Notes: a model not told the origin generated them from the sequence alone. DNA of 64,000 bases from Coccinella septempunctata (GCF_907165205.1 NC_058193.1:6944001-7008000), one strand, 5' to 3'. Positions 1 through 9,684 are shown, numbered from the stretch's first letter. A program made the numbers and translations.

Positions 1-25
1 TAACCAATGGACCAAGGCGTTATAG

Positions 26-94
26 AGACGCGTCTTTTTCCTATAGAAAGGTTCTATAGGAAAGATCAAAGATTATAGAGTCTCTATAATCTTT
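26..94. repeat. Cluster of three short palindromes
   Basis: Three inverted repeats follow each other: AGACGCGTCT at 26-35; 9-nt arms (CCTATAGAA) at 40-48 and 52-60 with a 3-nt loop; and 12-nt arms (AAAGATTATAGA) at 68-79 and 83-94 with a 3-nt loop. All arms are perfect. Single-stranded DNA or RNA here could fold into consecutive hairpins. Their role is unknown; they lie just before the Tigger coding fragment. Confidence 0.6.
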
Positions 95-107
95 GGGAAA
101 GATCTTA

Positions 108-345
108 TGCTTCAACTGTTGGGAGAATGTGGCATTATGGAGTTTTGGAAACTTCTAAATTTCAAAGAAGCAATTTTGTATTTGTAGCTCGCGCTTGGAG
201 TGAAGTGAAAGCGACTACAATTAAAAAAGCATTTTATAAAATAATGACTTTAGAAGATATATCAGATGCAGAAGGTACTGAAGACGATAATAATGACTTT
301 GTTTATTGTTTATTGTTGTTAATCAGGACACATACAGGTAATTAA
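108..345 (+). pseudogene. Tigger-like transposase fragment, before the LINE
   Basis: A short open stretch resembles the region just after the DDE core of Tigger/jerky-type transposases, with an AWSEVKATTIKKAFYKI block followed by an acidic segment (EDISDAEGTEDDNND). Reading from an ATG at 108 gives a better N-terminal match (FWKLLNFKEAIF) than the frame starting at 127, so there is a small frameshift near residue 20-25. The catalytic domain is not in the window. The reading frame runs into low-complexity TTTATTGTT and A-rich sequence before the LINE begins. This is a fragment of a dead transposase, not a host gene. A distant jerky-like domesticated gene is possible but unlikely given the adjacent Tigger terminus. 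Confidence 0.55.
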
Positions 346-504
346 ATACCCAAAAAATGGTCACAATTTAGATAAAAAAAAAAATAGAAGTACCTTAAAA
401 AAAAAAAATTGCTGGAGAATTAAAATTACGTATTCAATATAAAAAGAAAAAACCACCACAACAGTATACATCATCTATGTGGGCCGAAAGTCAGAATACC
501 GCGA

Positions 505-2202
505 TCAATGGTAAGATGTGATAAAATAACTCTTTAGCCTTGACTTGACCGAAATTGTGCTGAGAAAAAATGGGTCAATTACTTCTTTAAAGCTGTTACA
601 TTGACTGAGCATTCTATGAACAGGAGAGTTCATAGCGCTATTGGTTTGTCTCTTCGGTATGTGAAAGATGTCAAATTGCCTAATCCTCTTTATTGGAGCG
701 TAAATATTCAGTCTGGAGGTGATGAAGATACTTTCCAGGTCCCCATTTATCAATTTCCGAAGAAATATGATGTCACCAATACATCTGCGATCCTCAAGTT
801 TGATCATATTAAAATATCGCAATCTTCTATTGTAATTTTCAGGATCCCCCCGACTCAAATTCATATTACACTTAAATCCTAAAAATCTCAAGAATCTACG
901 TTGAACCTTTTCAAGACGATTAATATACACCAAATAACATGGATTCCATACAATAGATGCGAAGTTCAATTTATTGAAAACATAAGCAAAATAAAGACAG
1001 ATGATTGCTCTGCAGTTAGAGAAGCATCTACTCTGCCTCAGTATAAATCCTAACATTCTATTGCATGAAGTGACAACACAATCAACATGTATATCAAATT
1101 TCAACTTTGAGTCAAATGTTACTCCCAGATCCCTCACGTGTGATGACCGCTTCAAGATGACATCATGCAACATGTACTGGTATGAAAAGATATTTAAATT
1201 CCTAGTATAGGAAATTACCTGACATTTTGCTAGGTTCAAGTAGAGACCCCCTGTCTCACAAAAACGCATGAAAGCATTTAAATCATCCTGCAGAAACCGG
1301 CAGTCGTGCTCACCTCTGATTCGGAAGAATATTTTTAGATCGTCAGCAAAAAGTAAGATTTGACAGGTTTTAAAACAGTTTATTATGTTATTAATGTAAA
1401 TAACGAAGAGTAGGGGACCTAATTGGGAACCCTGAGGAACACCAGAAGTTGACATGAAATACCTGGATTTAAAACCTTCTATAGAAACGTACTGTGACCG
1501 ATTAAGTAAATATGATTCAAACCACCGAAGAAGCGAGCCGCAAACCCCAACCGCCAGCAGTCTGGAAAACAATTTTTGAGTACTTATCCTATCAAAGGCT
1601 TTGCTGAAATCAGTATATATGCAGTCCACCTGAATTCCACAATCAAGGTTCTCCTGCAAATACTCAACGAAAGATACCAAATTTGTTTCTATTGAGCGAC
1701 CCTTAACAAAACCGTGCTGTTCAGGAATGATCTGAGTTTTTACCAAATGAAACAAATGTGGATAAATCAATGTTTCGAAAATCCTCTCGAAGATACACAG
1801 CTTGCTAATTGGTCTGTAGTTCTCAATCTGATCTCTACTGCCGGATTTAAATATGGGGGTAATGGAGGCTACCTTCCATCGGTTCGGGAAAACTCCACTT
1901 TCCAGCGATTTGTTAAAAATGATTGTCAAAGGATACGATAATTGTACACTGCAAGCTTGAACAAAGCAACCAGGAATTAAATCCGGCCCTGAACCTTTCC
2001 GAACATTCAATCCTCTGAGCGCTGCCTCCACATCATCTCTTGCTAAAGTAATATGACTTAGATTACATGTACTGAATTGACTGTACCGGTCGCTATCATC
2101 ATCAATATTGCTGTTCGATTGTACATAAACACTTCCGAAGAATTTAGCGAAGAGATTACTTATTTCATGAGCTCCAGTTGCGGTTTCATCATTCAACGAC
2201 AT
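505..2202 (-). pseudogene. LINE ORF2 C-terminal part: reverse transcriptase
   Basis: The 565-residue frame carries the whole non-LTR reverse transcriptase: ENYRPISKLCIFERIFE, HGFVKGRSIETNLVSF, YTDFSKAFDRIS, SGVPQGSQLGPLLFVIYIN and the active-site box LLFADDLKIF. Thumb and C-terminal sequence extend to the stop at 505. It lacks the endonuclease because of a frameshift about 55 bases upstream, in an A-run on the coding strand near 2256. Shifting by one base there extends a good match (DFVSSKNKFSTYP) into the linker. The enzyme core is therefore intact but separated from its natural start. Confidence 0.82.
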
Positions 2203-2419
2203 AGAGTTAGGATAGGTGGAAAACTTATTCTTAGAAGAGACAAAATCAAAGAATTTTTTTTGGATTATTCAACAAATCAGACTCAATTGAATCTTTATAG
2301 TTTTCGAAATCTTGTTTGACTGAATATTTGCATCTAGAGCGTAGAGTCCTAAATTCAAGCTGATCGGATATATTATGATATATTTTCCACTTTTTATGGA
2401 ATTTCCTCTTACGTTCAAT

Positions 2420-3370
2420 TCAATTCAATAGTCTCATAGGAGAAGTATGATGGAAATCTTCTATTCTTTCTGACCTTCGGCACACAAAGCTGATAACATC
2501 ATAAAGAATTTCGTAAAGAATATCAACATCAATATTTACATCTTCATTACACAACAAATGTTCCCACGGAATATCATCAAGAGAGTGCCTTATGAGGTCA
2601 TAGTCTGCGCGTCTGTCGTTATGAACATAGAAAACCCCAACATTTTTTACGCATGTAAAATTCTTAATGTCGAATGAGAATTCAATTGATGGATGAAATC
2701 TATCTTCAGCAATCAGGGGAACGTCACATTTTTGAACATTACTAATTAGGTAATTATTACATAGAATTAAGTCAAGAACTCTTCCATTACAATTTGGTAC
2801 CGCATTAAACTGAACAAGTTCAAGAAATGAAAAACTATCAGTAAGATCCTCACTTCTGGGAGTGACATTGACCGCTTCAAGTCCACCACATGAGTGACTC
2901 TTCACCCAAGATATATCTGACAGATTGAAATCACCCACAATAATTACAAGGTGATTGGATAATTTTTGTTTGATGTGAAACAGTTTAGTTGAAAAATAGA
3001 GAGCAGCATCCACATTCCCTGGAGGAATGTAAACGCAACAAAGTAAAATTTTCATATTATTTAGATAGAGTTTCACCCACACATCCTCAGCCTCACTCTG
3101 AAATTCACACACCAACGACGGCTTGAGATAACTCTTTATCGCGACGAAAACTCCACCTCCGTCCTTCTTCACACTAAGTGCTGAAGACCGATCTCTTCGG
3201 AAGATTGAATATTGTCCAGTATCAACAACCTCACTGTCATAAATGTTATCATTCAGCCACGTTTCCGTAATGAAAATTATGTCATGATCACTAGCAACTG
3301 CACTCAACTTAAACTCATTCAGTTTAGTTCTTAATCCACGGACGTTTTGATAATATGCAGTAAGCACCAT
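2420..3370 (-). pseudogene. LINE ORF2 N-terminal part: AP-like endonuclease
   Basis: This frame is the endonuclease/exonuclease/phosphatase domain that nicks target DNA for target-primed reverse transcription. Visible motifs are YYQNVRGLRTKLNEF at the N-terminus, FITETWLND (catalytic Glu), GGGVFVAIKS, VYIPPGN, VGDFNLSDISW (catalytic Asp/Asn) and a terminal DRFHPSIEF in place of the usual SDH. An in-frame TGA at 2420 ends it within a short repeated ATTGA stretch. The same frame then continues for about 50 codons as basic linker, so ORF2 is a pseudogene by one stop plus one frameshift. The changed C-terminal His motif may also weaken catalysis. Confidence 0.75.
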
Positions 3371-3437
3371 CAGTACAACTATCTCTCAAAAAAAAAAAAA
3401 AATAAACACATTCAAGTCCAAAAATAGAGAAGTCGAA

Positions 3438-4487
3438 TCACAATCGCGTTAAGGCAGACTCGGAAGAAATATGTATTATTTTGGATGAGTCATCCTTGCG
3501 AACAAGCACATTTCCGTTCTGGGTCCAAACGTACTTATACCCTTTGATTTTGGCAGTTGAACGGGCTTCCTTGAAAATCATTTTATCGGACAGTGTTAAA
3601 TGCTCATTAATATATAGTCTGTCTGCTATACCATCAACCGATAATCCAGCAGCAGTTGCATTTTCGGAAAGACGCTTTCTCTTATATGCAGCGAGAAAAT
3701 CATCGCGCTTAGACCTGGAAATAAACCGCACTACAATATTTTTTGGCTTGTTCTTCAAGCTAGTGGGAACTCTAGCGACAAAATCAATAGAATCAGGGTC
3801 AACCTGAACATTTATGGAAGATCCAATGGTTGACACCGTCTCAACCAGATTCTCATTGTGTCGAATAGGGACGTTCTGTATTTCGAGATTGTTCAGACGG
3901 TTGAATCGCTCCATACCGTCCAGCCTAGAACTGAGGGTGGTGACCTGCTTCCTCAAAACTTCATTTTCTTTTTCCAATTTAGAAATTGTGGCAATCGCTT
4001 CATTGAAATGAAGCAGCTTCTCTTCGAAGTCGCTAATTTTGTCAGAGCAAAAATTTACGGATCTTTTTAATCCCTTTACCTCCTTAGTCAGTTGGCCAAT
4101 TAGGAAGGCAAAGTTTTCCTGGGCAGAACGATCAGCATCCGCTCGATCATTCATGTCGCTCGCACATATCGAAGTGACGGGAAACTGTACCGGACCCGGG
4201 CGGGATCCGATCTCCACCTCATCGCCGCAGCCTGCCGCGCCATCCTCACGTGAAGGATTCCCGAGAGACTGTTGACACGGACGAGAATCCCGCGAACACG
4301 ATGACTCATTTCTACATGATGGGCATCTCCATCCAGCGCCGGGCAATCCATTGATAACAGATAACTGGCTTTTCTTGATATCACAACATGTTCCGTTGGC
4401 ATGATAAGAACTGCCACAAAAACCAGCACAAACAACACCCGGCATCCTTCTTGATATGAATTGTTGACAAGTTTTACAGATAGCCAT
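3438..4487 (-). CDS. LINE ORF1 protein: PHD-like finger, coiled coil, FP-like C-terminus
   Basis: This 349-residue frame is intact from ATG to stop. Residues about 4-60 hold Cys/His pairs spaced as in a PHD or zinc-ribbon finger (CKTCQQF, CAGFCGSSYH, CPSCRNES). Residues about 125-195 are heptad-rich (LIGQLTKEVKGLKRSV, LEKENEVLRKQV) and predict a coiled coil, which in LINE ORF1 proteins drives trimerisation. The last about 120 residues, with LYINEHLT and KGYKYVWTQNGNVLVRKDD, match the FP-type domain widespread in insect CR1/Jockey-like ORF1 proteins. The inferred role is RNA-binding chaperone in the retrotransposition particle. Sixty-seven bases separate its stop from the endonuclease start. 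Confidence 0.75.
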   Translation of the reverse strand: MAICKTCQQFISRRMPGVVCAGFCGSSYHANGTCCDIKKSQLSVINGLPGAGWRCPSCRNESSCSRDSRPCQQSLGNPSREDGAAGCGDEVEIGSRPGPVQFPVTSICASDMNDRADADRSAQENFAFLIGQLTKEVKGLKRSVNFCSDKISDFEEKLLHFNEAIATISKLEKENEVLRKQVTTLSSRLDGMERFNRLNNLEIQNVPIRHNENLVETVSTIGSSINVQVDPDSIDFVARVPTSLKNKPKNIVVRFISRSKRDDFLAAYKRKRLSENATAAGLSVDGIADRLYINEHLTLSDKMIFKEARSTAKIKGYKYVWTQNGNVLVRKDDSSKIIHISSESALTRL

Positions 4488-4689
4488 CGTTAATAATCCA
4501 AATATTCCACTTATACCAGCGATATTGGGGATGAAGAAATGGTTCCAATCACCACACTCGAATCTCTAGTCAAAAATCAGAATTTCTCGAACGATTCTCG
4601 AAGTACTTCACTGAAATATTACCGGAGCGTTGGTAAAACACATCTACTGGTGACAACTCCGGAATCGAACTACTTAAATGAAGGTGAGT

Positions 4690-4938
4690 TATCAGTCGGA
4701 GAAATAACATCTATAGCTTCCCAAATCAAAGGTTTGGAGGAAGTAGACAATGAAAAAATTCAGGAATGGATAGATTGTGATGAAGAAGAAAAAGGAAATC
4801 AAATTGTAGATGTCGATTATTTGAATAATCAGACGTTCGCAGAAAGTTCTGATGAAAATAGTGATGACGATGAAAATAATTGCGTCAAAAAGATAAGTCA
4901 TCGAGAAGCAGGGGATGCAGTAAATTTACTTATCCAAT
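4690..4938 (+). pseudogene. Tigger-like transposase tail, first segment
   Basis: This segment of a longer plus-strand frame has GLEEVDNEKIQEWIDCDEEE and then a KKISHREAGDAVNLLIQ block. Both match the acidic tail of Tigger/jerky transposases, where an EEW-D-D segment precedes a helical SH-x-EA repeat. It stops matching exactly at 4938, where the LTR-like insertion begins. Sequence at about 4539-4690 is open in the same frame but shows no clear family match and may be LINE 5' UTR. Confidence 0.6.
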
Positions 4939-5410
4939 ATGTAACGTGGTTTCCTCGGAGAAACTTATCTCGAGCGCCAGCTATTCTTTTCACTAGGAAG
5001 AATAGCAAACCTACCAGAGTAGCTGCTAGTCGGAGACAGAGTTCGCTGTTATCTAGGGTGGTAGCGATAACGAAGTAGTCGAAATCAAATTATGTACCAG
5101 TTTATTCTCACCTTCGGAAACTGATTATATAAACAACGGAAATATGTGTAGGTATGAAATATGAGCGAATCGATCAGCAAACATACATTCTCGAAATTCG
5201 ATCCGATCACGAGCACTTTGTGAAGTTAATACCGGGTACAGTGAAAAATCAACGCTTGTTCAAAAAAAATGCGCCAACCAGAACTGACGAAATGGATACT
5301 AAGGATGACCTCGCAAAGTGAAATGACTTGCTATACGGTATCGGGATGTAATTAATTGTATTTCTCCAGAAATGAAAGAAACACAACCAGGGCGGATCTA
5401 TTCGAGACTT

Positions 5411-5560
5411 TTATTCGCTACCCCAAGGGCTAACGCTCCATGACTGATAGCGAAGAAAAGGTCTATTTTGAGCGCAACTACGGGATTTCACTGACGACGA
5501 GCGGTATCTCTTATTCTCTACCCCAAGGGCTTACGCACCATGACTGATAGCGAAGGAAAA
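5411..5560. repeat. 100-bp-spaced direct repeat inside the LTR-like insertion
   Basis: A roughly 50-base segment at 5411-5460 (core CTACCCCAAGGGCT, then CCATGACTGATAGCGAAG) recurs at 5511-5560 with a few substitutions. The offset is exactly 100 bases. The intervening 50 bases are not part of the duplicated core. It may be a regulatory repeat of the LTR or a simple duplication. Confidence 0.75.
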
Positions 5561-5871
5561 AGTCAGACTCGCGAAACAGGGTAAAGTACGGCAAAGATAA
5601 CAGAAAGCGGTACAGTACAGCAGTGTCAAAGAAATCACCGGTGTAGGTCTAATAAAGGAACTGAACGGTATAGACGGGGACTTACCTCCTTTATTCAAGG
5701 CACTCGCACAACGAAAACTAAAAATTAATTTCCAAGAGCACTAACCCTCGCAACACAAAATTTATTTTGAATTCGTTGAACGGCTCGTCGTGAACACAAT
5801 CAAAGAAGAATCGCAGAGAAAAGAGCTAAGAGAGTAAAGTCACAAAAGAGAACGTCGCGGGAAAAAATTTG

Positions 5872-5883
5872 CTTTTATAGGCA
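5872..5883 (-). promoter_or_regulatory. TATA box of the LTR-like insertion
   Basis: The minus strand reads CCTATAAAAGC here, followed about 25-35 bases downstream by a pyrimidine-rich stretch suitable for initiation. It lies about 240 bases from the insert's minus-strand start, as expected for an LTR U3 promoter. Confidence 0.45.
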
Positions 5884-6117
5884 AATCCCCCCACACGTTG
5901 AAGACAACAGTAAAAAACGTCGTCAGCTCCGGTTTATCGCATATCAACATCAGAAAAACGTCGAAATCATCAACGGCATGCAAGAAAAACAACGTTAACC
6001 ACAGATAAACGGTTTTTTACATTTACTATGCCTATCGGAATGAATGTACTGAATATTTGAGAATTAAATATTTTTAAAGGCGGAAATGTGAAATGAGAGG
6101 AATGCACTAAAATGAAC

Positions 6118-6278
6118 TCCAATTTTCCCAGAAAACTGGGATTCTTTACAAATATTTCGGAGATCAGCCTGGAATTGATTATATTCATGTGCTTCAGCTC
6201 AGAAAAATGAAGGAGATCATAAAGTGTAGAATTTACGAAGCCCAAAAACAAACAAAAATTAGCGATTTTTTCGAGTGA
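6118..6278 (+). pseudogene. Tigger-like transposase C-terminus
   Basis: From the right edge of the LTR-like insertion the frame reads a helical LQLRKMKEIIK segment and ends KQTKISDFFE followed by TGA at 6276-6278. Tigger transposases characteristically end with a Q-T-x-I-x-x-FF motif, so this is their natural terminus. About 155 bases of untranslated, A/T-rich sequence separate it from the terminal inverted repeat. Confidence 0.65.
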
Positions 6279-6432
6279 TTTTTCAATGTGACATATAGAC
6301 ATTGTTCAATGTACGTTTAGACATTATGTATAAATATTAAAACTGTTATTTTTTGTTACATGTATCTAGTATTACGTGTTTTTTCTTTGTTTGACACATG
6401 GCTTTGTCTAAATAAATGATTGAATAATTATT

Positions 6433-6502
6433 GATTATTCGTGTTTTCGATTATCCGGTGAAGGCTCGGTCCCGACTGGCAAGGATAATCGGGGTTCTAC
6501 TT
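6433..6502. repeat. Tigger right terminal inverted repeat
   Basis: The segment contains CGATTATCCGG and GGATAATCGGGGTTCTAC in the inverted arrangement typical of Tigger ends, followed by TA. The left partner lies outside the window, so its exact length cannot be measured. Confidence 0.6.
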
Positions 6503-6660
6503 TAAATTATATTTACCCCAAAATGAAATAATCCGGTAAGAATCGTTCGAATTCGATGCTCGTTCGGCTCGAAAATTTTCCCCTTTCAGTTTTGATTTGA
6601 AATAGTGAGATATTTATCGACATTTTTTGTGAAATTCAAAGAGCTTTTATATTTGTGTAA

Positions 6661-6852
6661 AGCCCGTTTGCAACAGCCGAGAATTCTCTGGAGAATTCTC
6701 TACAAAATTCTCGCAAGAAAAGGGCGGAGACTATTTAGTACGCAACTGAACAGAGAATTCTACCGAAAGTGCGTATGTAACGGTACATAATTCACGGCGC
6801 ATGAAATCTCGAGTAAATTTTCTAGAGAATTCTCGGCTGTTGCAAACGGGCT
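6661..6852. mobile_element. PIF/Harbinger-type MITE, 192 bp
   Basis: The ends are perfect 28-nt inverted repeats beginning AGCCCGTTTGCAACAGCC (6661-6688 and 6825-6852). They are flanked by TAA at 6658-6660 and 6853-6855, a 3-bp duplication characteristic of PIF/Harbinger. There is no coding capacity; apparent frames through it are chance. Its termini differ from those of the large Harbinger element at 50578-54543, so it belongs to another family. Perfect arms suggest recent mobility. Confidence 0.85.
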
Positions 6853-6855
6853 TAA

Positions 6856-7345
6856 GGGGAGACCGGATATCCTATTACAGGTTATACAAAATAATTCGCC
6901 GAGTTTCTTATTCATATCATCAATTTTTCCTATTTTTTCCCATACAAGACTTCGTAAGCACGAAAAATTGTTTGTATGGAAATTTTATCAGAATGGGGAG
7001 GAGAGCAGAAATTTTTCATTTCATTGCAATGAACTTCCCAAGACGAACGCACTCTTATTGGTTAAAACTTTCAGGGTATGTAAAACGCGAGCCGGTGGTC
7101 TTTGATATATTTCATAAATATTGCGTTCATTTCTGCTTTCACTCTGGAAAAATGAATATATCGTAAAGTGATGCAGCTGGTGCTGTTCTGCAGCTGCAGC
7201 AAAACCCTTTGTCGGCCCTCAATAAATTGGTATTGGATATGGCATGAATGGGTGGGACAATTCTCTACTTGTTCACAATTTCCTAGGTACAGTCGTTATT
7301 CTCATTATTTTGGACGAAACATTTTTAGTTAGCATTCAGTGATTT
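6856..7345. other. No recognisable gene
   Basis: This stretch is A/T-rich with a chance plus-strand frame (about 6801-7166) that starts inside the MITE and has no family match. I see no repeat, splice pattern or element terminus in it. Confidence 0.4.
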
Positions 7346-7447
7346 TATACAGTGGGATTCATAACTATTGATAGGACCAAACGTGCCTTGAAAAGCCATT
7401 AGGTACAGGTACCCATATATCCTAATAGTTAAGAATCACCCTGTATA
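7346..7447. mobile_element. TATACAGGG-type short MITE, 102 bp
   Basis: The ends are inverted: TATACAGTGGGATTCATAAC at the left and, on the other strand, TATACAGGGTGATTCTTAAC at the right. Matching continues through about 30 bases with a few mismatches. Related TATACAGGG starts occur at about 13742 and 15757, showing a dispersed small family. It has no coding capacity. Confidence 0.65.
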
Positions 7448-7600
7448 CGGAATTTTTTAAAAGACTCTGTTTCTTTCACGCCTTGATGTACTCAAATAGT
7501 TGCCTTAAATTTCCCCAATTTATTCAAACCGTTTATAACCTGACCGATATGAGTGATACGGGGTTTATGTAAATAACAATGAGTCGCAAACTAGAATTAA

Positions 7601-7936
7601 TCAAATACAACTGAGCTCATAAAAATTCAATGTGTGAAATGTTATAAAAGATAATTCGAAATTCGATTTTGATATTCTGACATTTCTCTTCGATATTGAA
7701 ACATCAACTTCAGAATAAGTCGAATGAGGCTTAAAATCTGAAAATCTTCTCCGGGAAGCACTGGATTCATTCACCAGATTTAAAAGATATTTGATTTCTG
7801 ATACTGAACGATTGACAGAACTTTTTGCTCCATTTACTTGTATAGGTCTTGAAACAAGTACAACAATCAATGAATAAATTTCATATAATATTATAATTAT
7901 ACTTCCAAAGGCAAATAATTGGAAAAAACTACTCAA
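7601..7936 (-). CDS. Unrecognised open frame with one hydrophobic segment
   Basis: A 111-codon minus-strand frame starts with a likely membrane-spanning stretch (residues about 5-28, FFQLFAFGSIIIILYEIYSL) followed by a Ser/Arg-rich hydrophilic region. It begins with TTG rather than ATG, and no family is recognised. It could be an exon of a small membrane protein or a chance frame in A/T-rich DNA; I lean to chance. Confidence 0.2.
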   Translation of the reverse strand: MSSFFQLFAFGSIIIILYEIYSLIVVLVSRPIQVNGAKSSVNRSVSEIKYLLNLVNESSASRRRFSDFKPHSTYSEVDVSISKRNVRISKSNFELSFITFHTLNFYELSCI

Positions 7937-7989
7937 TAGATAAAACTAGAATATGCGTTATAATCATTAGATTTAAATATTCCGCTTTT

Positions 7990-8150
7990 AAAAAAAATTA
8001 TCAACGACGAGACCACGAGACTCTCGAACGAGACTCGAGACGAGACAAAACTCGCAGCCTACGGGACGAGACTTCAAATCCTATCGGCGAGACGAGCCGA
8101 GACTACAGTAAATTCTCGTCTCGTTGGTCCCGTGGGCATCACTACAGAGG
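7990..8150. repeat. GAGAC-rich patch ending in a hAT-like terminus
   Basis: The segment is dominated by GAGAC/CGAGAC repeats and ends TTGGTCCCGTGGGCATCACT, whose complement starts AGTGATGCCCACGGGACC. This resembles the terminal inverted repeat and (GAGAC)-rich subterminal region of some insect hAT elements. The opposite terminus was not found, so it is probably an end fragment. About 250 further bases to 8400 hold nothing I recognise. Confidence 0.35.
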
Positions 8151-8403
8151 TCTTCAACGACTTCAGCTTATCTAACTTCTTCTGGCGATCAGCAAAAATG
8201 TATAGTTTGCTCAGCTCCACACGCTTTACATAGATGCCACATATTTCTAGCCAAAACTTTATTATGTCGAGTTATATACCATTCTTTGTGACATAGAAGA
8301 TAATAAGAATAACATCGACATACGTGGCAGATGGGGATGATTGGGTTCCTCTACTACTCTACTCCTTCTAAATTTTTGGGTTATTCGTCAGGTTCTTTAA
8401 AGG

Positions 8404-8894
8404 AAAAAGAGGTTTTTGATTGTACCAAATGGATAGAGAATTCTTGAACGACAGGTTTCAGTACCTATATTAATCGAATAAGAAACGATTTGCGTAGTCG
8501 TTTCAGGAAAGAATATCCAGCAGAACTTATTCATATGGGAAAATCAAAATTATGTTCTTTGAAAATTAGGGATATAATCCTGGTAGAAGGTGTTGGAAAC
8601 AAAAAGTTTTCTTGGCCTATGGGAAAAATTGAGGAAATATATTTCGGAAAGGATGGAGCCTGCCGAGTGACGAAATTGAAGACAGCTACAGGATTTCTAA
8701 TTCGTCCTCCACAAAAATTGTATTTATTAACAGGAACATATTTATTAACACAACAGGACATTATGATACAGAAGAGAAACCAGAAGACCAGGAGAACCAG
8801 CAACAAAAATGTAGACTGTGAGTACATTCAACAACCGGAAAAAAAGAAATCGAGATATGGTAGAATTTTTTTTTATTTTGAATTTCCTCCTTAG
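8404..8894 (+). pseudogene. BEL/Pao pol 3' end (integrase tail and DUF5641-like domain)
   Basis: This is the end of a BEL/Pao polyprotein. The sequence contains LNDRFQYL, then after a one-base shift INRIRNDLRSRFRKEY, then the terminal domain with SWPMGKIEEIYFGKDGACRVTKLKTATG and IRPPQKLYLL. That last pattern is the conserved domain that closes BEL pol proteins. Everything upstream (gag, protease, reverse transcriptase, most of integrase) is missing, so the copy is 5'-truncated. Its own 3' LTR follows immediately after a short purine tract. Confidence 0.75.
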
Positions 8895-8903
8895 GCCGGA
8901 GGA

Positions 8904-9641
8904 TGTTGCATCCTCATTGTTATAATATTCATATAATATTTATGTTCGTAGTTCCGTATTTCATCCAGTTGTATGGATAATCATAAAGTTGTTCGGTTCT
9001 CTTTGTTGTAAGAGTAAAATTTGAGACTGAGGCGATCACTAAATATTTAAATCTTGCGCAAACTATGTCAACATGGGTGACTTTTCATTATCAGGCATAA
9101 TCCGCACGAAGACATATAAAGTTTCTTCGAACATTCAATTCGATTCGATCTACGCCTTCCGCTTCGAATAGTGCATTTGGGTTTTCGAAATTCTTTGATT
9201 TTCGATCGCATTACACTCGCTTTTGTTCGCTTTGAAATTCCGCATTATTATTCGCTTTGATTTCCCGCATTATTGTTCGCTTTGCGATTTTCGTTTACGC
9301 ATTTAGTTTGTGTTTTCAACACCGCATAAAACCAAAATTGGAGCAGATTTCCCGCAGCCAAGGGTCCCTGTGAAGAGCTGGGATTTGAAGCAGAGCTCCA
9401 AGAGTTCGCAGTTCGCTGTTTGGTAAGTCATCTCTGTTGACCGCATTTTATTCCCTTTTGAATTTTTTCATATATATTTCGCTTTCGCTCTAGCTTCAAA
9501 CCGCAAGAAATACAGTCCGCTTTTCCCAGCCATTTACTGAGCTATCGGGCAAACAGAGTTGTTGTCAATAAAGAGAAAACGTTGAGATATATTAAAATTC
9601 ACTATTTTTCTTTCGTCTATATAACGGGCCCAAATATGACA
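8904..9641 (+). mobile_element. 3' LTR of the truncated BEL element
   Basis: The LTR begins TGTTGCATCC after the purine tract GGCCGGAGGA and ends AATATGACA, giving the TGT...ACA ends usual for BEL. It contains a TATA-like CATATAAAG at about 9113-9121 and AATAAA at 9567-9572. A strong splice-donor-like TGGTAAGT lies at about 9420. The middle has repeated CGCTTT/CGCATT motifs at about 9170-9310. The partner LTR is absent. Confidence 0.7.
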
Positions 9642-9684
9642 ATTCATTCCTGCTCCAATAGAAATAGAGATTCGCGAACGTTTT

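Larger units (their letters stand above)
505..4530 (-). mobile_element. CR1-like non-LTR retrotransposon (LINE), near full length
   Basis: This minus-strand LINE has the order ORF1 (4487-3438), endonuclease (3370-2420) and reverse transcriptase (2202-505). ORF1 combines a PHD-like zinc finger, a coiled coil and a C-terminal region resembling the baculovirus FP-protein-like domain seen in CR1-type ORF1 proteins. ORF2 has an apurinic-type endonuclease followed by a reverse transcriptase with an FADD active site. The 3' end lies shortly beyond 505 with no poly-A tail, as expected for CR1-like elements. The 5' end is approximate (4490-4540). Two lesions break ORF2: an in-frame stop at about 2420 and a frameshift in an A/T run near 2256. 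The clade call is from overall architecture and is less certain than the LINE call. Confidence 0.8.
4939..6117 (-). mobile_element. Solo-LTR-like insertion (1,179 bp) in the Tigger copy
   Basis: The insert is flanked by TCCAAT at 4933-4938 and 6118-6123, a target duplication of 5-6 bp. Removing it with one duplicate restores the Tigger frame across the junction. On the minus strand it has LTR-like signals: a TATA box (CCTATAAAAG, about 5883-5872), AATAAA at about 5766-5761 and another near 5107-5102, and a terminus reading GTTACAT. It encodes nothing recognisable, so a solo LTR of unassigned LTR class is the simplest reading. The termini (GTTCATT on one side) are not the standard TG...CA, which weakens the class call but not the insertion call. 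Confidence 0.6.
1..6502 (+). mobile_element. Tigger/pogo-like DNA transposon, 3' part, interrupted twice
   Basis: This is the right-hand part of a Tigger-type (Tc1/mariner superfamily, pogo group) transposon whose 5' half lies outside the window. Three plus-strand pieces read as the C-terminal third of a Tigger transposase: about 108-345, 4690-4938 and 6118-6278. The right end, about 6433-6502, contains a GATTATCC block and its partial inverse and finishes GGGGTTCTACTT before TA at 6503-6504. This resembles known Tigger termini, which begin CAGTAGAACC and duplicate TA. A CR1-like LINE occupies about 505-4530 and an LTR-like insertion occupies 4939-6117, so the Tigger copy is the oldest layer. 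The family call rests on motif recognition. Nesting at the second site is firm. At the first site it is inferred, because no target duplication was found. Confidence 0.7.

Noticed and set aside
6605..7166. Two plus-strand frames around the 192-bp MITE
   Set aside because: Both include the MITE's inverted repeat arms and show no family match, so they are chance frames.
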